Source: JALZKA01 sp033856515 (GTDB lineage: Bacteria > Actinomycetota > Thermoleophilia > Solirubrobacterales > 70-9). Taken from it: 64,000 nt of DNA. Below are positions 57,738 to 64,000 of this stretch, one piece after another; within the stretch, counting starts at the first letter, position 1; each line of letters begins with the position of its first letter. Below the pieces are notes generated by a model that saw only the letters and a list, made by a program, of their open reading frames with translations, did not search any database and was not told the DNA's origin. The translations under genes were made by a program, and so were the position numbers. The stretch spans positions 46,689 through 110,688 of the forward strand of contig JAWVEY010000004.1 in assembly GCA_033856515.1 (NCBI GenBank), given 5' to 3'.

Positions 57738-58994
57738 GTGCCCAAGAAAGGGAGCCTTAGATTGGGTCAATCAGTGACCAGGCTGGCAGCCGCGTCTGCA
57801 GGGGTCGTCCTGGCAACAGCATTCGCGATCCTCGCGGGCGCGCCGGGCGCCTCAGCCGGAACGACCTCGTGCGCCGGCGCTGAGGCGACCATCCTCGGAA
57901 CGTCTGGGCCCGACAGCGGCGCGGCCATCAACGGGACCCCCGGCGATGACGTGATCATGAGCCTGGGCGGCAACGACGTGATCGACGGCGGGGGCGGAAA
58001 CGACCGCATTTGCGCTGGCGCGGGCAACGATGAGGTCACGACGGGCTCCGGCGGGGACCAGATCCTTGGCCAGGACGGCAACGACACGATTTCAACCGAT
58101 GGCGGCAGCGACTTCATCGACGGCGGCCAGGGCCTGGACACCTGCGACGAAGGCTCGCCGGGCGATGAGTACGTCTACGGCTGCACCAACCCGACCAAGT
58201 TCCTGGTCGGCCAGAAGGCGCCGGACTTCACGGCCCGAACGGCCTTTGACAACAGGTTCCGCCTCTCGGACTACGAGGGCCAAGAGGTGATGATCGACTT
58301 CTCGACCATGTGGTGCGGGCCCTCGAACATGATGTCGAGCCAGATGGCAGTCACGCAGGCGGCGCTCCGCGAAGAGGGCGTCAAGTTCACCTACGTCCTC
58401 GCCGAGATCGACGATCAGGTTGGCCCCGGCCACTCCTCGGACCGGAGGGACGCGGAGCAAATGACCGAGAAGTGGGAATTGTTCAACTCCCCGGTGCTAC
58501 ACGCGAACAACGTGTCCAGGTCCACGATTGAGATGCAGCATGAGAACTACGCGACCGAGAACCTTCCGTTCGACATAGCCGCTGACTCGAGCCTCGCGTA
58601 CCCGACGCAGGTGTTCATCAACAAGCGCGGCAAGGTGACGGAAGTCCACGTGGGCGCCCTAACCGGCGAGGAGATCCTCGAGCGCTATGGAGTGGACGGC
58701 GATCCCGGCGACACGAGTCCGACCGGGGCGCCGCTGCCCGGCGTCGACATCGAGAGCCTCATGGCCGACGTCGACGCGCTCGGAATCTCAGCCGGCGACA
58801 AGAAGGACCTGAACAAGCTCCTGACCAACAGCCTTCGCGGCCTGGAGAAGCGACTGGGTCCCAAGGTCAGCCCATGCACGTCTCTTTCGAAGTTCCGCCG
58901 TGCGCTCAAGAAGGTCAACGGCCTCAACTCCGGTGATCTGGAATCGCTCACACTGAGCGCTCTCGCGATCGAGGACGAGATCGGTTGCGGGTGA
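57738..58994 (+). CDS. Secreted fusion of RTX-like calcium repeats and a TlpA-like redoxin
   Basis: A 418-residue protein. Signal (PKKGSLRLGQSVTRLAAASA ... GASA) up to residue ~40; RTX-like repeats (GTPGDDVIMSLGGNDVIDGG, GNDRICAGAGNDEVTTGS; ~65-138); an AhpC/TlpA-like redoxin domain (~155-310) starting LVGQKAPDFTARTAFDNRFR with the active-site loop MWCGPSNMM: Cys193 is present but the resolving Cys is Ser196; then a helical C-terminus (~330-418). GTG 57738 is chosen because it gives a basic n-region and follows GGGGG. The stop overlaps the start of a family A gene (TGATG), so a monothiol redoxin and laminin-B-like proteins are made together. Confidence 0.85.
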   Translation: MPKKGSLRLGQSVTRLAAASAGVVLATAFAILAGAPGASAGTTSCAGAEATILGTSGPDSGAAINGTPGDDVIMSLGGNDVIDGGGGNDRICAGAGNDEVTTGSGGDQILGQDGNDTISTDGGSDFIDGGQGLDTCDEGSPGDEYVYGCTNPTKFLVGQKAPDFTARTAFDNRFRLSDYEGQEVMIDFSTMWCGPSNMMSSQMAVTQAALREEGVKFTYVLAEIDDQVGPGHSSDRRDAEQMTEKWELFNSPVLHANNVSRSTIEMQHENYATENLPFDIAADSSLAYPTQVFINKRGKVTEVHVGALTGEEILERYGVDGDPGDTSPTGAPLPGVDIESLMADVDALGISAGDKKDLNKLLTNSLRGLEKRLGPKVSPCTSLSKFRRALKKVNGLNSGDLESLTLSALAIEDEIGCG

Positions 58995-59914
58995 TGGGCC
59001 GCCGCGCCGCAGTCGCGGCCTTCGTGGCGAGCGCGCTGGCGATGGTCTCGGCCCAGTCCGCGCACGCTGCGCTGAACCTTTCGTCCACCTTCGACACCGA
59101 TAACGAGGGCTGGCAGACGTTCGAGTTGGATAGCCCGGATTCCGCCGGGTGGGAGGCCGGCGACAGCGACGGGTACATCTACGTGCTCGACGGCTCCGAG
59201 CCTCTCGAGAACCGTGCGGCCTTCCTCAGCCCTCAGTCGTGGACCGGCGACGCGACAAACAACTACGGCGGCACGCTCGAGTTCGACCTTGCGAGCAGTG
59301 AGGACTGGTCGGGGCCCGTAACCACCACGGCCCTCATCTTCCCGGCCGACGCGGAAACGCAGGGGCAAGCGATCTGTTTCGTGGACGACGAGCCGGTCGG
59401 AGGTGTATTCGACACGCACACATTCACGCTGGACACCAGCCAGGCCATGGACGGCACCTGCGGGAGCCCGGCTTCCTCAGGCCAGGTCGTCGGCGTCTTG
59501 TCGCAAATCGGTGGCGTGGTCATCGCCGGCGACGACGACGAGGTCTTCGGAGAAGCCACATTCCTCGACAACGTCTCGCTGAGCGGCGGCGGGCCGCCCG
59601 CGCCCTTCGACGTCGATCGCACGCTGAACATCGACCACGGAAAGCAGAGCAGCAATTTCCTCAACCCATTCTTTGCGTTCTTCGGAGTACTCGAGGCAGA
59701 CGATCCGACGTGCACCGCCCACCGCAAGGTCGTCGTCTACCGCAAGCGCAAGGGACCGGACGAAAAACTCGGGACCAGGACCACGAACAGCGAAGGCGCG
59801 TACAGGTTCGCCTACGACCGCAAGAAGGGCACCTACTACGCAAAGGCGCCTGAGGAAGACCTCGGGCTCCCGACCTGCCTCGAGGCCACGTCGGACACCT
59901 TCAAGATCACCTGA
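58994..59914 (+). CDS. Secreted laminin-B-like protein, family A member 6
   Basis: A 306-residue secreted protein, translationally coupled to the RTX-redoxin gene (TGATG). Signal RRAAVAAFVASALAMVSAQS; laminin-B-like domain LNLSSTFDTDNEGWQTFELD, SGYIYVLDGSEPLE-type loop, NNYGGTLEFDLASSEDW, then FLDNVSLSGGGPPAPFDVDR; C-terminal module with Cys, RKVVVYRKRKGPDEKLGTRT, TNSEGAYRFAYDRKKGTYYA, Cys, SDTFKIT. The N-terminal domain has the clearest laminin-B (YGGTLEFDL) signature of the family. Very similar to the next gene. Confidence 0.85.
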   Translation: MGRRAAVAAFVASALAMVSAQSAHAALNLSSTFDTDNEGWQTFELDSPDSAGWEAGDSDGYIYVLDGSEPLENRAAFLSPQSWTGDATNNYGGTLEFDLASSEDWSGPVTTTALIFPADAETQGQAICFVDDEPVGGVFDTHTFTLDTSQAMDGTCGSPASSGQVVGVLSQIGGVVIAGDDDEVFGEATFLDNVSLSGGGPPAPFDVDRTLNIDHGKQSSNFLNPFFAFFGVLEADDPTCTAHRKVVVYRKRKGPDEKLGTRTTNSEGAYRFAYDRKKGTYYAKAPEEDLGLPTCLEATSDTFKIT

Positions 59915-59915
59915 C

Positions 59916-59965
59916 CTCACATTGAGCGCTCTCGCGATCGAGGACGAGATCGGTTGCGGATGATG
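59916..59965 (+). repeat. Duplicated 3' end of the RTX-redoxin gene
   Basis: 50 bp match 58947-58996 with two differences. The first copy encodes the last residues of the RTX-redoxin protein (LSALAIEDEIGCG, stop) and the A/T/G of the next start. The second copy sits between family A members 6 and 7 and keeps the reading frame, the stop and the overlapping TGATG. It is the footprint of a tandem duplication. Confidence 0.9.
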
Positions 59966-60865
59966 CGCTTTCGCGGCCCTGTCGCGATTGGCGTAGCGAG
60001 CATGCTGGCGATTGTCTCGGTGCAGTCCGCCCACGCTGCGCTGAACCTCTCATCCACGTTCGACACCGACAATGAGGGCTGGGAGACGGCCGAATACGGA
60101 AGCCCAGAGGGCGCTGGGTGGGAAGACGGCGCGATCTACTTGGTCGACCAGGCCGATCCTCCCGAGATCTCCGCCATATTCATCAGCCCCTCATCCTGGT
60201 CAGGCGACGCGACGGACAACTACGGCGGCACGCTCGAGTTCGACCTCTCTACGACTGAGTGGTCCGCCGGCGTAGCAGCGTTCCTCGTCCCGAGCGAGGC
60301 GGAATCTCAGGACCTGCTCTGTTTCTACGACGAGACTCCGGTCCCGGTCGGCGGGAGCTTCGGGACGTACACCTTCACCATGGACACAAGCGACGCTCGG
60401 CGAGGCGACTGCGTGACTCCGGCTTCCTCTGGCCAGGTCATCGGCACCATGTCGCAGCTTTCGAGCGTCGTCATCCTCGGCGACGACCCGGGGATCTTCG
60501 GGGAAGTGACCTTCCTCGACAACGTCTCGCTGAGCGGCGGCGGGCCGCCCGCGCCCTTCGACGTCGAGCGCGAGCTGAACATCGACTACGCAAAGCTCAG
60601 CAGCAACTTCCTCAGCCCCTTCTTCGCATTCTTCGGAGTGCTCGAGGCGGACGATCCGACGTGTGCCGCCCACCGCAAGGTCGTCGTCTACCGCAAGCGC
60701 AAGGGACCGGACGAAAAACTCGGCACGCGGACCACGAACAGCGAAGGCGCGTACAGGTTCGCCTACGACCGCAAGAAGGGCACCTACTACGCCGTGTCGC
60801 CTGCGATTGACCTTGGCCTCCCGACCTGCCTCGAGGCAAAGTCGGACACCTTCAAGATCAACTGA
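59963..60865 (+). CDS. Secreted laminin-B-like protein, family A member 7
   Basis: A 300-residue secreted protein, tandem duplicate of member 6. Signal RFRGPVAIGVASMLAIVSVQ; LNLSSTFDTDNEGWETAEYG, DNYGGTLEFDLSTTEW, FLDNVSLSGGGPPAPFDVER and the C-terminal module RKVVVYRKRKGPDEKLGTRT, TNSEGAYRFAYDRKKGTYYA, SDTFKIN. The two copies differ most in the middle of the N-terminal domain and are almost identical in the last ~100 residues. ATG 59963 corresponds to the start of member 6; ATG 59960 is adjacent. Confidence 0.85.
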   Translation: MRFRGPVAIGVASMLAIVSVQSAHAALNLSSTFDTDNEGWETAEYGSPEGAGWEDGAIYLVDQADPPEISAIFISPSSWSGDATDNYGGTLEFDLSTTEWSAGVAAFLVPSEAESQDLLCFYDETPVPVGGSFGTYTFTMDTSDARRGDCVTPASSGQVIGTMSQLSSVVILGDDPGIFGEVTFLDNVSLSGGGPPAPFDVERELNIDYAKLSSNFLSPFFAFFGVLEADDPTCAAHRKVVVYRKRKGPDEKLGTRTTNSEGAYRFAYDRKKGTYYAVSPAIDLGLPTCLEAKSDTFKIN

Positions 60866-60883
60866 CCGCCGCCTCCCGGCGGT
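60865..60883 (+). terminator. Hairpin after the family A tandem pair
   Basis: ACCGCCG-CCTCC-CGGCGGT: a perfect 7-bp stem starting on the last base of the stop codon. It also lies just beyond the 3' end of tRNA-Leu on the opposite strand. Confidence 0.65.
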
Positions 60884-60888
60884 ATGAA

Positions 60889-60975
<87 letters not shown>

Positions 60976-61031
60976 TTGAGGGAGCGGCCAGTGTATCCAC
61001 GGGCGCGCGGGTGCAGTTGAGAGAGACGGGC

Positions 61032-61061
61032 TTGACATCCGTCCGGAGGGGCGGCTACTCT
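61032..61061 (+). promoter_or_regulatory. lexA promoter
   Basis: TTGACA (61032-61037), 18-bp spacer, TACTCT (61056-61061). The start of transcription falls near 61068, inside the LexA box. Confidence 0.8.
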
Positions 61062-61063
61062 AC

Positions 61064-61075
61064 GAACATGTGTTC
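61064..61075. promoter_or_regulatory. LexA (SOS) box
   Basis: GAAC-ATGT-GTTC, a perfect match to the actinobacterial/Bacillus-type box (GAAC-N4-GTTC), placed over the transcription start of lexA. This predicts autorepression and induction by DNA damage. Confidence 0.88.
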
Positions 61076-61110
61076 CCGTCCCCAGCCCCGAGTTTGCTAG
61101 GAGAAGAGTC

Positions 61111-61713
61111 ATGGACTTGACCAAGCGCCAGAAGGAGATCTTCGACTACATCCGCAAGTACGCGGCGAAGACCGGCTACCCGCCCACCGTGCGCGAGATC
61201 GGCAAGGCCGTGGGGCTCACGTCGTCATCGACCGTCCACGCCCACCTCCACAACCTCGAGAAGATCGGTCTCCTGCGCCGCGACCCGACCAAGCCGCGCG
61301 CGATCGAGCTGCTCGTCGACAAGGCCAAGCAGGCGATCACCGGCCGTGGCCTTCCCGTTGTCGGTGAAGTGGCCGCGGGCGAGCCGCTCCTCGCCGAGGA
61401 GAACATCGAGGAGTACCTCGAGCTGCCGGACATGATCGGCGGGGAGGAGGGGGACTACATCTTGAGAGTCAAGGGCGACTCCATGAAGGACGCGGGAATC
61501 CTCGCCGGCGACTATGTGGTCGTCAAGCAGACCGACGAAGCGTCGAACGGCGAGATCGTCGTCGCGCTCCTCGAGCACGAGGCCACGGTCAAGCGCTTCT
61601 TCCGCGAGAAGGACCAGATCCGCCTCCAGCCCGAGAACTCCGCCTACAAGCCGATCCGCACCCGCGAAGCGACCCTCCTCGGCAAGGTCGTCGGGGTCTT
61701 CAGGAGCATGTGA
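61111..61713 (+). CDS. lexA: SOS repressor LexA
   Basis: A 200-residue protein. The winged helix-turn-helix (MDLTKRQKEIFDYIRKYAAK; TVREIGKAVGLTSSSTVHAH) is followed by the S24 autoprotease domain: cleavage site Ala89-Gly90 (VAAGEPLLAEE), Ser124 (KGDSMKDAGI) and Lys161 (ATVKRFF). RecA filaments trigger self-cleavage and release SOS genes. AGGAGA lies 6 nt before the ATG. It is preceded by its own box and promoter; a small zinc-ribbon gene follows 1 bp later. Confidence 0.96.
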   Translation: MDLTKRQKEIFDYIRKYAAKTGYPPTVREIGKAVGLTSSSTVHAHLHNLEKIGLLRRDPTKPRAIELLVDKAKQAITGRGLPVVGEVAAGEPLLAEENIEEYLELPDMIGGEEGDYILRVKGDSMKDAGILAGDYVVVKQTDEASNGEIVVALLEHEATVKRFFREKDQIRLQPENSAYKPIRTREATLLGKVVGVFRSM

Positions 61714-61714
61714 C

Positions 61715-61951
61715 GTGTCCGCCGTCTCTCCGAAGGACAGGCAGCGCCCCTTTCCGGGCTCAGAGCGGCCGCGCCGCTTCCAGCACCTCGAGGCTCGCCA
61801 GATGTTCGAGCCGGGCGCGTCGACGCTGGACGAGCGCATCTCTTCCGCCTGGTCCGGGCTCGTGAGCGCGGGCACCGCCGAGTGCCCCGTTTGCGCGAGC
61901 GGGATCCACGCCGCCAAGCCCTGCGCGGGCTGCGGCTCAGAGCTCAGCTAG
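61715..61951 (+). CDS. Small zinc-ribbon-like protein downstream of lexA
   Basis: A 78-residue protein starting at GTG 61715, one base after the lexA stop, so it is probably in the SOS transcript. The N-terminus is basic and Pro-rich (KDRQRPFPGSERPRRFQHLE), the middle helical (ARQMFEPGASTLDERISSAW), and the C-terminus has CPVCASGIHAAKPCAGCGSE: two CxxC pairs that would bind zinc. No function is known; the location suggests a DNA-damage-linked role (inference). Confidence 0.7.
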   Translation: MSAVSPKDRQRPFPGSERPRRFQHLEARQMFEPGASTLDERISSAWSGLVSAGTAECPVCASGIHAAKPCAGCGSELS

Positions 61952-61955
61952 TTAG

Positions 61956-62309
61956 CTAGTCCAGCGCGAGGAGGCCGATCGCCTCTTCGCTGTCGGTGAG
62001 GATCTCGAGGTCCTCGCCAAGGCCCGTCAGTTCGATGGTGCGGTCGATGGTCGGGTTGTGGCCAACGAGGGCGAAGCCGATGCCCGCGTCCAGCGCGCGC
62101 TGCCGAGCGCCCAGGATCACGGCGATCGCGGTCGAGTCGAGGAACGTGCAGCGCTTGACGTCGATCAGGATCGCTCGGGTGTCGTCATTGAGCGCGGCAT
62201 CGGTCACGGCGATGCCCTTCTCCTGCATCGCGGCATCAAAGTCGCCCTCGATCTGGATCGAGTAGAGACCGTCTTCGAACGGCTCCCCCCTGATGGACCC
62301 GTTTGCCAT
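61956..62309 (-). CDS. STAS-domain anti-sigma factor antagonist-like protein
   Basis: A 117-residue single-domain protein. ILIDVKRCTFLDSTAIAVIL contains the FLDSTA motif whose Ser59 is phosphorylated in SpoIIAA/RsbV-type antagonists. The RHHxE-like and second helix regions (QRALDAGIGFALVGHNPTID) follow. Such proteins bind an anti-sigma kinase and so free a sigma factor; no kinase or sigma gene is adjacent. Convergent with the zinc-ribbon gene (4 bp gap); divergent from the beta-propeller gene. Confidence 0.9.
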   Translation of the reverse strand: MANGSIRGEPFEDGLYSIQIEGDFDAAMQEKGIAVTDAALNDDTRAILIDVKRCTFLDSTAIAVILGARQRALDAGIGFALVGHNPTIDRTIELTGLGEDLEILTDSEEAIGLLALD

Positions 62310-62389
62310 TACAACCCTCTTACCCCGAAATGCCCGGGTCAGACACCCGCAGCCTCAAATAAGTGGAAACGACGTCTATCGTTTTCCAC

Positions 62390-63658
62390 ATGAGCGGGAT
62401 CCTCAGGCTGGGGGCGCTGCCGGTGATTGTCGGCGGGCTGAGCGTCCTCCTGGCCGGAACGCCGAGCGCTGCGATCTCGGCGGGCGCAGCTGCTCCGGCA
62501 GGCTGGGAGTGCGCCGCGCTCGCCGATGACACCGAGGTAAGAGACGTCTTCGATCTGCCTCGGCCCGCCTACCTCGACCCGTACGAGGACCCGGCCTTCG
62601 GTACGACCGTCACGCGGATCACGGGAGATCCCGGAGAGCCGATCGCGAATGAGGGCGGACACTGGGGCAAGGTTGCGCGGCACGGGTACTCGAAACGGAG
62701 CGCCTGGAACGCGGACTCGTCCCTCCTCATGCTCGAGCAGAACTCGGGCGGCCCGAGCACGGTGTTCTTGGACGGCGAGACGTATGAGCCCGTAGACGCG
62801 GCCGACAATCCTCCGGGTGCAGAGGTCCGGTGGGACCCGCTCGATGCCGACCGCCTGGTGTTCGTAGAGGGCAACCGTCTCGGCACCTGGTCACCGCTGA
62901 GCGGCGAGACCGAGGTCGAGGAGACCTTCGAGGGGTTCAGTCAGCTGCGCATTGGGCCATCGGAGGGAAACCTCTCGCTGGACGGGCAGCGCATCGCCCT
63001 CATCGGGAAGAAAGGCAAGCGGCGCTTTGCGTTCGCCTACGACCGCGCAGCCGGCGAGCTACTCACCAAGCTCGACCTGACCGATTCCGGAGTGGACTGG
63101 ATCTCGATCTCGCCCCTTGGCGATCGGCTGGTCTTGAACGACCAGCGGGACAGGACCGAGGTGTTCGACCTCGATGGGGAGCGCATCCAGCGCTGGCCTG
63201 AGTACGGGCGTCCCAGCCACTACGACCTGGCGCTTGACTCGAACGGCGACCAGATCGCGGTCGGCGTGGCGAAGTCCGGTGCGGCGGACGGCAAGGTGAT
63301 CATGCGTCGCCTAGACGATGGTCATGTGACCGTGTTGAGCGCTGGCGGCTACGCGAGCCACACATCCACTCGGAACGTCGATCGGCCCGGATGGGCGTAC
63401 GTGACCCACGACCTCAATCGCCCTGGCGACTACCCGCCGTACCGGGACGAGATCTTCACGGTCAAGCTCGACGGCTCCGGAAAGGTCGAGCGGTTGGTGC
63501 AGATGCATAGCCGAGTGCCCGACTACCTCTCGGAGCCCCAGGCCGTGCCGTCGCCGGACGGCCGCCGGGTTCTGTTCGCGAGCAACTGGGACAAGCGCTC
63601 GGGAAGGCCGATTGGGACGTACGTGGCCGATCTGAGAGATCTCTGCCCTCCGGACTGA
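62390..63658 (+). CDS. Secreted beta-propeller protein
   Basis: A 422-residue secreted protein (signal ILRLGALPVIVGGLSVLLAG). The mature part has repeated four-stranded blade patterns: VTRITGDPGEPIANEGGHWG, SAWNADSSLLMLEQNSGGPS, WISISPLGDRLVLNDQRDR, YDLALDSNGDQIAVGVAKSG and QAVPSPDGRRVLFASNWDK. The TRIT-D/GDP and blade-end VLF.SNWD motifs recall oligogalacturonate-lyase-like and TolB-like propellers, but lyase residues cannot be assigned. An imperfect inverted repeat (GGAAACGA/TCGTTTTCC) covers the promoter and TATCGT (62377-62382) suggests a leaderless start at ATG 62390. Confidence 0.78.
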   Translation: MSGILRLGALPVIVGGLSVLLAGTPSAAISAGAAAPAGWECAALADDTEVRDVFDLPRPAYLDPYEDPAFGTTVTRITGDPGEPIANEGGHWGKVARHGYSKRSAWNADSSLLMLEQNSGGPSTVFLDGETYEPVDAADNPPGAEVRWDPLDADRLVFVEGNRLGTWSPLSGETEVEETFEGFSQLRIGPSEGNLSLDGQRIALIGKKGKRRFAFAYDRAAGELLTKLDLTDSGVDWISISPLGDRLVLNDQRDRTEVFDLDGERIQRWPEYGRPSHYDLALDSNGDQIAVGVAKSGAADGKVIMRRLDDGHVTVLSAGGYASHTSTRNVDRPGWAYVTHDLNRPGDYPPYRDEIFTVKLDGSGKVERLVQMHSRVPDYLSEPQAVPSPDGRRVLFASNWDKRSGRPIGTYVADLRDLCPPD

Positions 63659-63695
63659 GCGCGAGCGCCGGTTGTCGCGGACCCGTACCATGAAG

Positions 63696-64000
63696 GGCGC
63701 AGGCTGCGCAGTCGCGGGAGGTGACTCTCGAGGAAAGTCCGGACACCGTAGGGCACGACGGTCGGCAACTCCGACCCGGGGAAACCCGCGGGAAAGTGGA
63801 ACAGAAAGCAAACCGCCGATGGCGCCCGACACGCGTGGGGCGTACAGGCAAGGATGAAACGGTGCGGTAAGAGCGCACCAGCGCCGCGGCGACGCGGCGG
63901 CTCGCCAAACCCCGTCAGGTGCAAGCCCAAGCAGGATCGTTGACCCGGCCCGGCGAGATCCAGGTAGGGCGCAGAGATAGATGGCAGCGCAAGACAGAAT
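63696..64000 (+). ncRNA. rnpB: RNase P RNA, type A (3' end beyond the window)
   Basis: Conserved blocks are in order: GAGGAAAGTCCGGAC (P4 5' strand, CR I), AACAGAAAGCAAACCGCC (CR II region), GGTAAGAGCGCACC (CR III), AGATAGATGGC and GACAGAAT (start of CR V) at the right edge. Roughly the last 30-40 nt, including the 3' half of P1, lie outside. It is the catalytic RNA that trims tRNA 5' leaders. The exact 5' end is estimated. Confidence 0.93.

Overview
The window is high-GC, gene-dense actinobacterial DNA. The gene content (CSLREA-type beta-helix proteins, RTX-like calcium-repeat proteins, families of secreted beta-rich proteins, an ArsA-like ATPase, System II cytochrome c maturation genes with a Cys-type CcmE, and a LexA box of the GAAC-N4-GTTC type) suggests a deep-branching soil actinobacterium of the Thermoleophilia/Solirubrobacterales kind. 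This placement is an inference from gene content, not from a marker gene.

Layout. 1-8.1 kb: the end of an MFS exporter, an M28 peptidase, a secreted M14 carboxypeptidase with RTX-like tail, a relic of a delta-60-repeat protein, an acyl-CoA dehydrogenase divergent from a TetR regulator, a DUF1295 membrane protein and an AI-2E-family permease. 8.1-18.9 kb: two paralogous M23 peptidases that share an upstream element, an EVE/hydrolase pair, a ferritin-like protein, two lipoproteins, a large zinc-ribbon/cyclase/AAA/TPR signalling protein, an RTX-like protein and an ArsA-like ATPase. 19-32.9 kb: two cation/Ca2+ exchangers and an MMPL transporter embedded in a cluster of secreted proteins. Family A (five members here, two more at 59-61 kb) has a laminin-B-like domain plus a C-terminal beta module; family B (three here, one at 38.7 kb) has three Cys-bounded GGG repeats.

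32.9-37.0 kb is an integration hotspot: 3' pieces of tRNA-Ser and tRNA-Arg, a 2.1-kb islet between 43-bp tRNA-Arg-derived direct repeats, and A/T-richer cargo including DUF2971 and DUF3644 proteins. 37-57 kb: CcmH-CcmG, a B protein, two CSLREA proteins, tRNA-Gly, CsbD, hydrolases, LysR/GNAT, metallophosphoesterase, amidase, a third CSLREA/RTX protein, then CcmE-CcmF-CcmI-like, SecG and a truncated-looking solute-binding protein. 57.3-64 kb: a VOC protein, an RTX-redoxin fusion translationally coupled to two tandem family A genes, tRNA-Leu, LexA with its SOS box, a STAS protein, a secreted beta-propeller protein and most of the RNase P RNA.

Promoters are unusually readable. Several genes have -35/-10 pairs with 17-18 bp spacing and a -10 often reading TAGGGT. 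Several family B genes start 7 nt or so after the -10, which predicts leaderless mRNAs. A dispersed GTGCC-A/T-GGCAC palindrome sits in four intergenic gaps.
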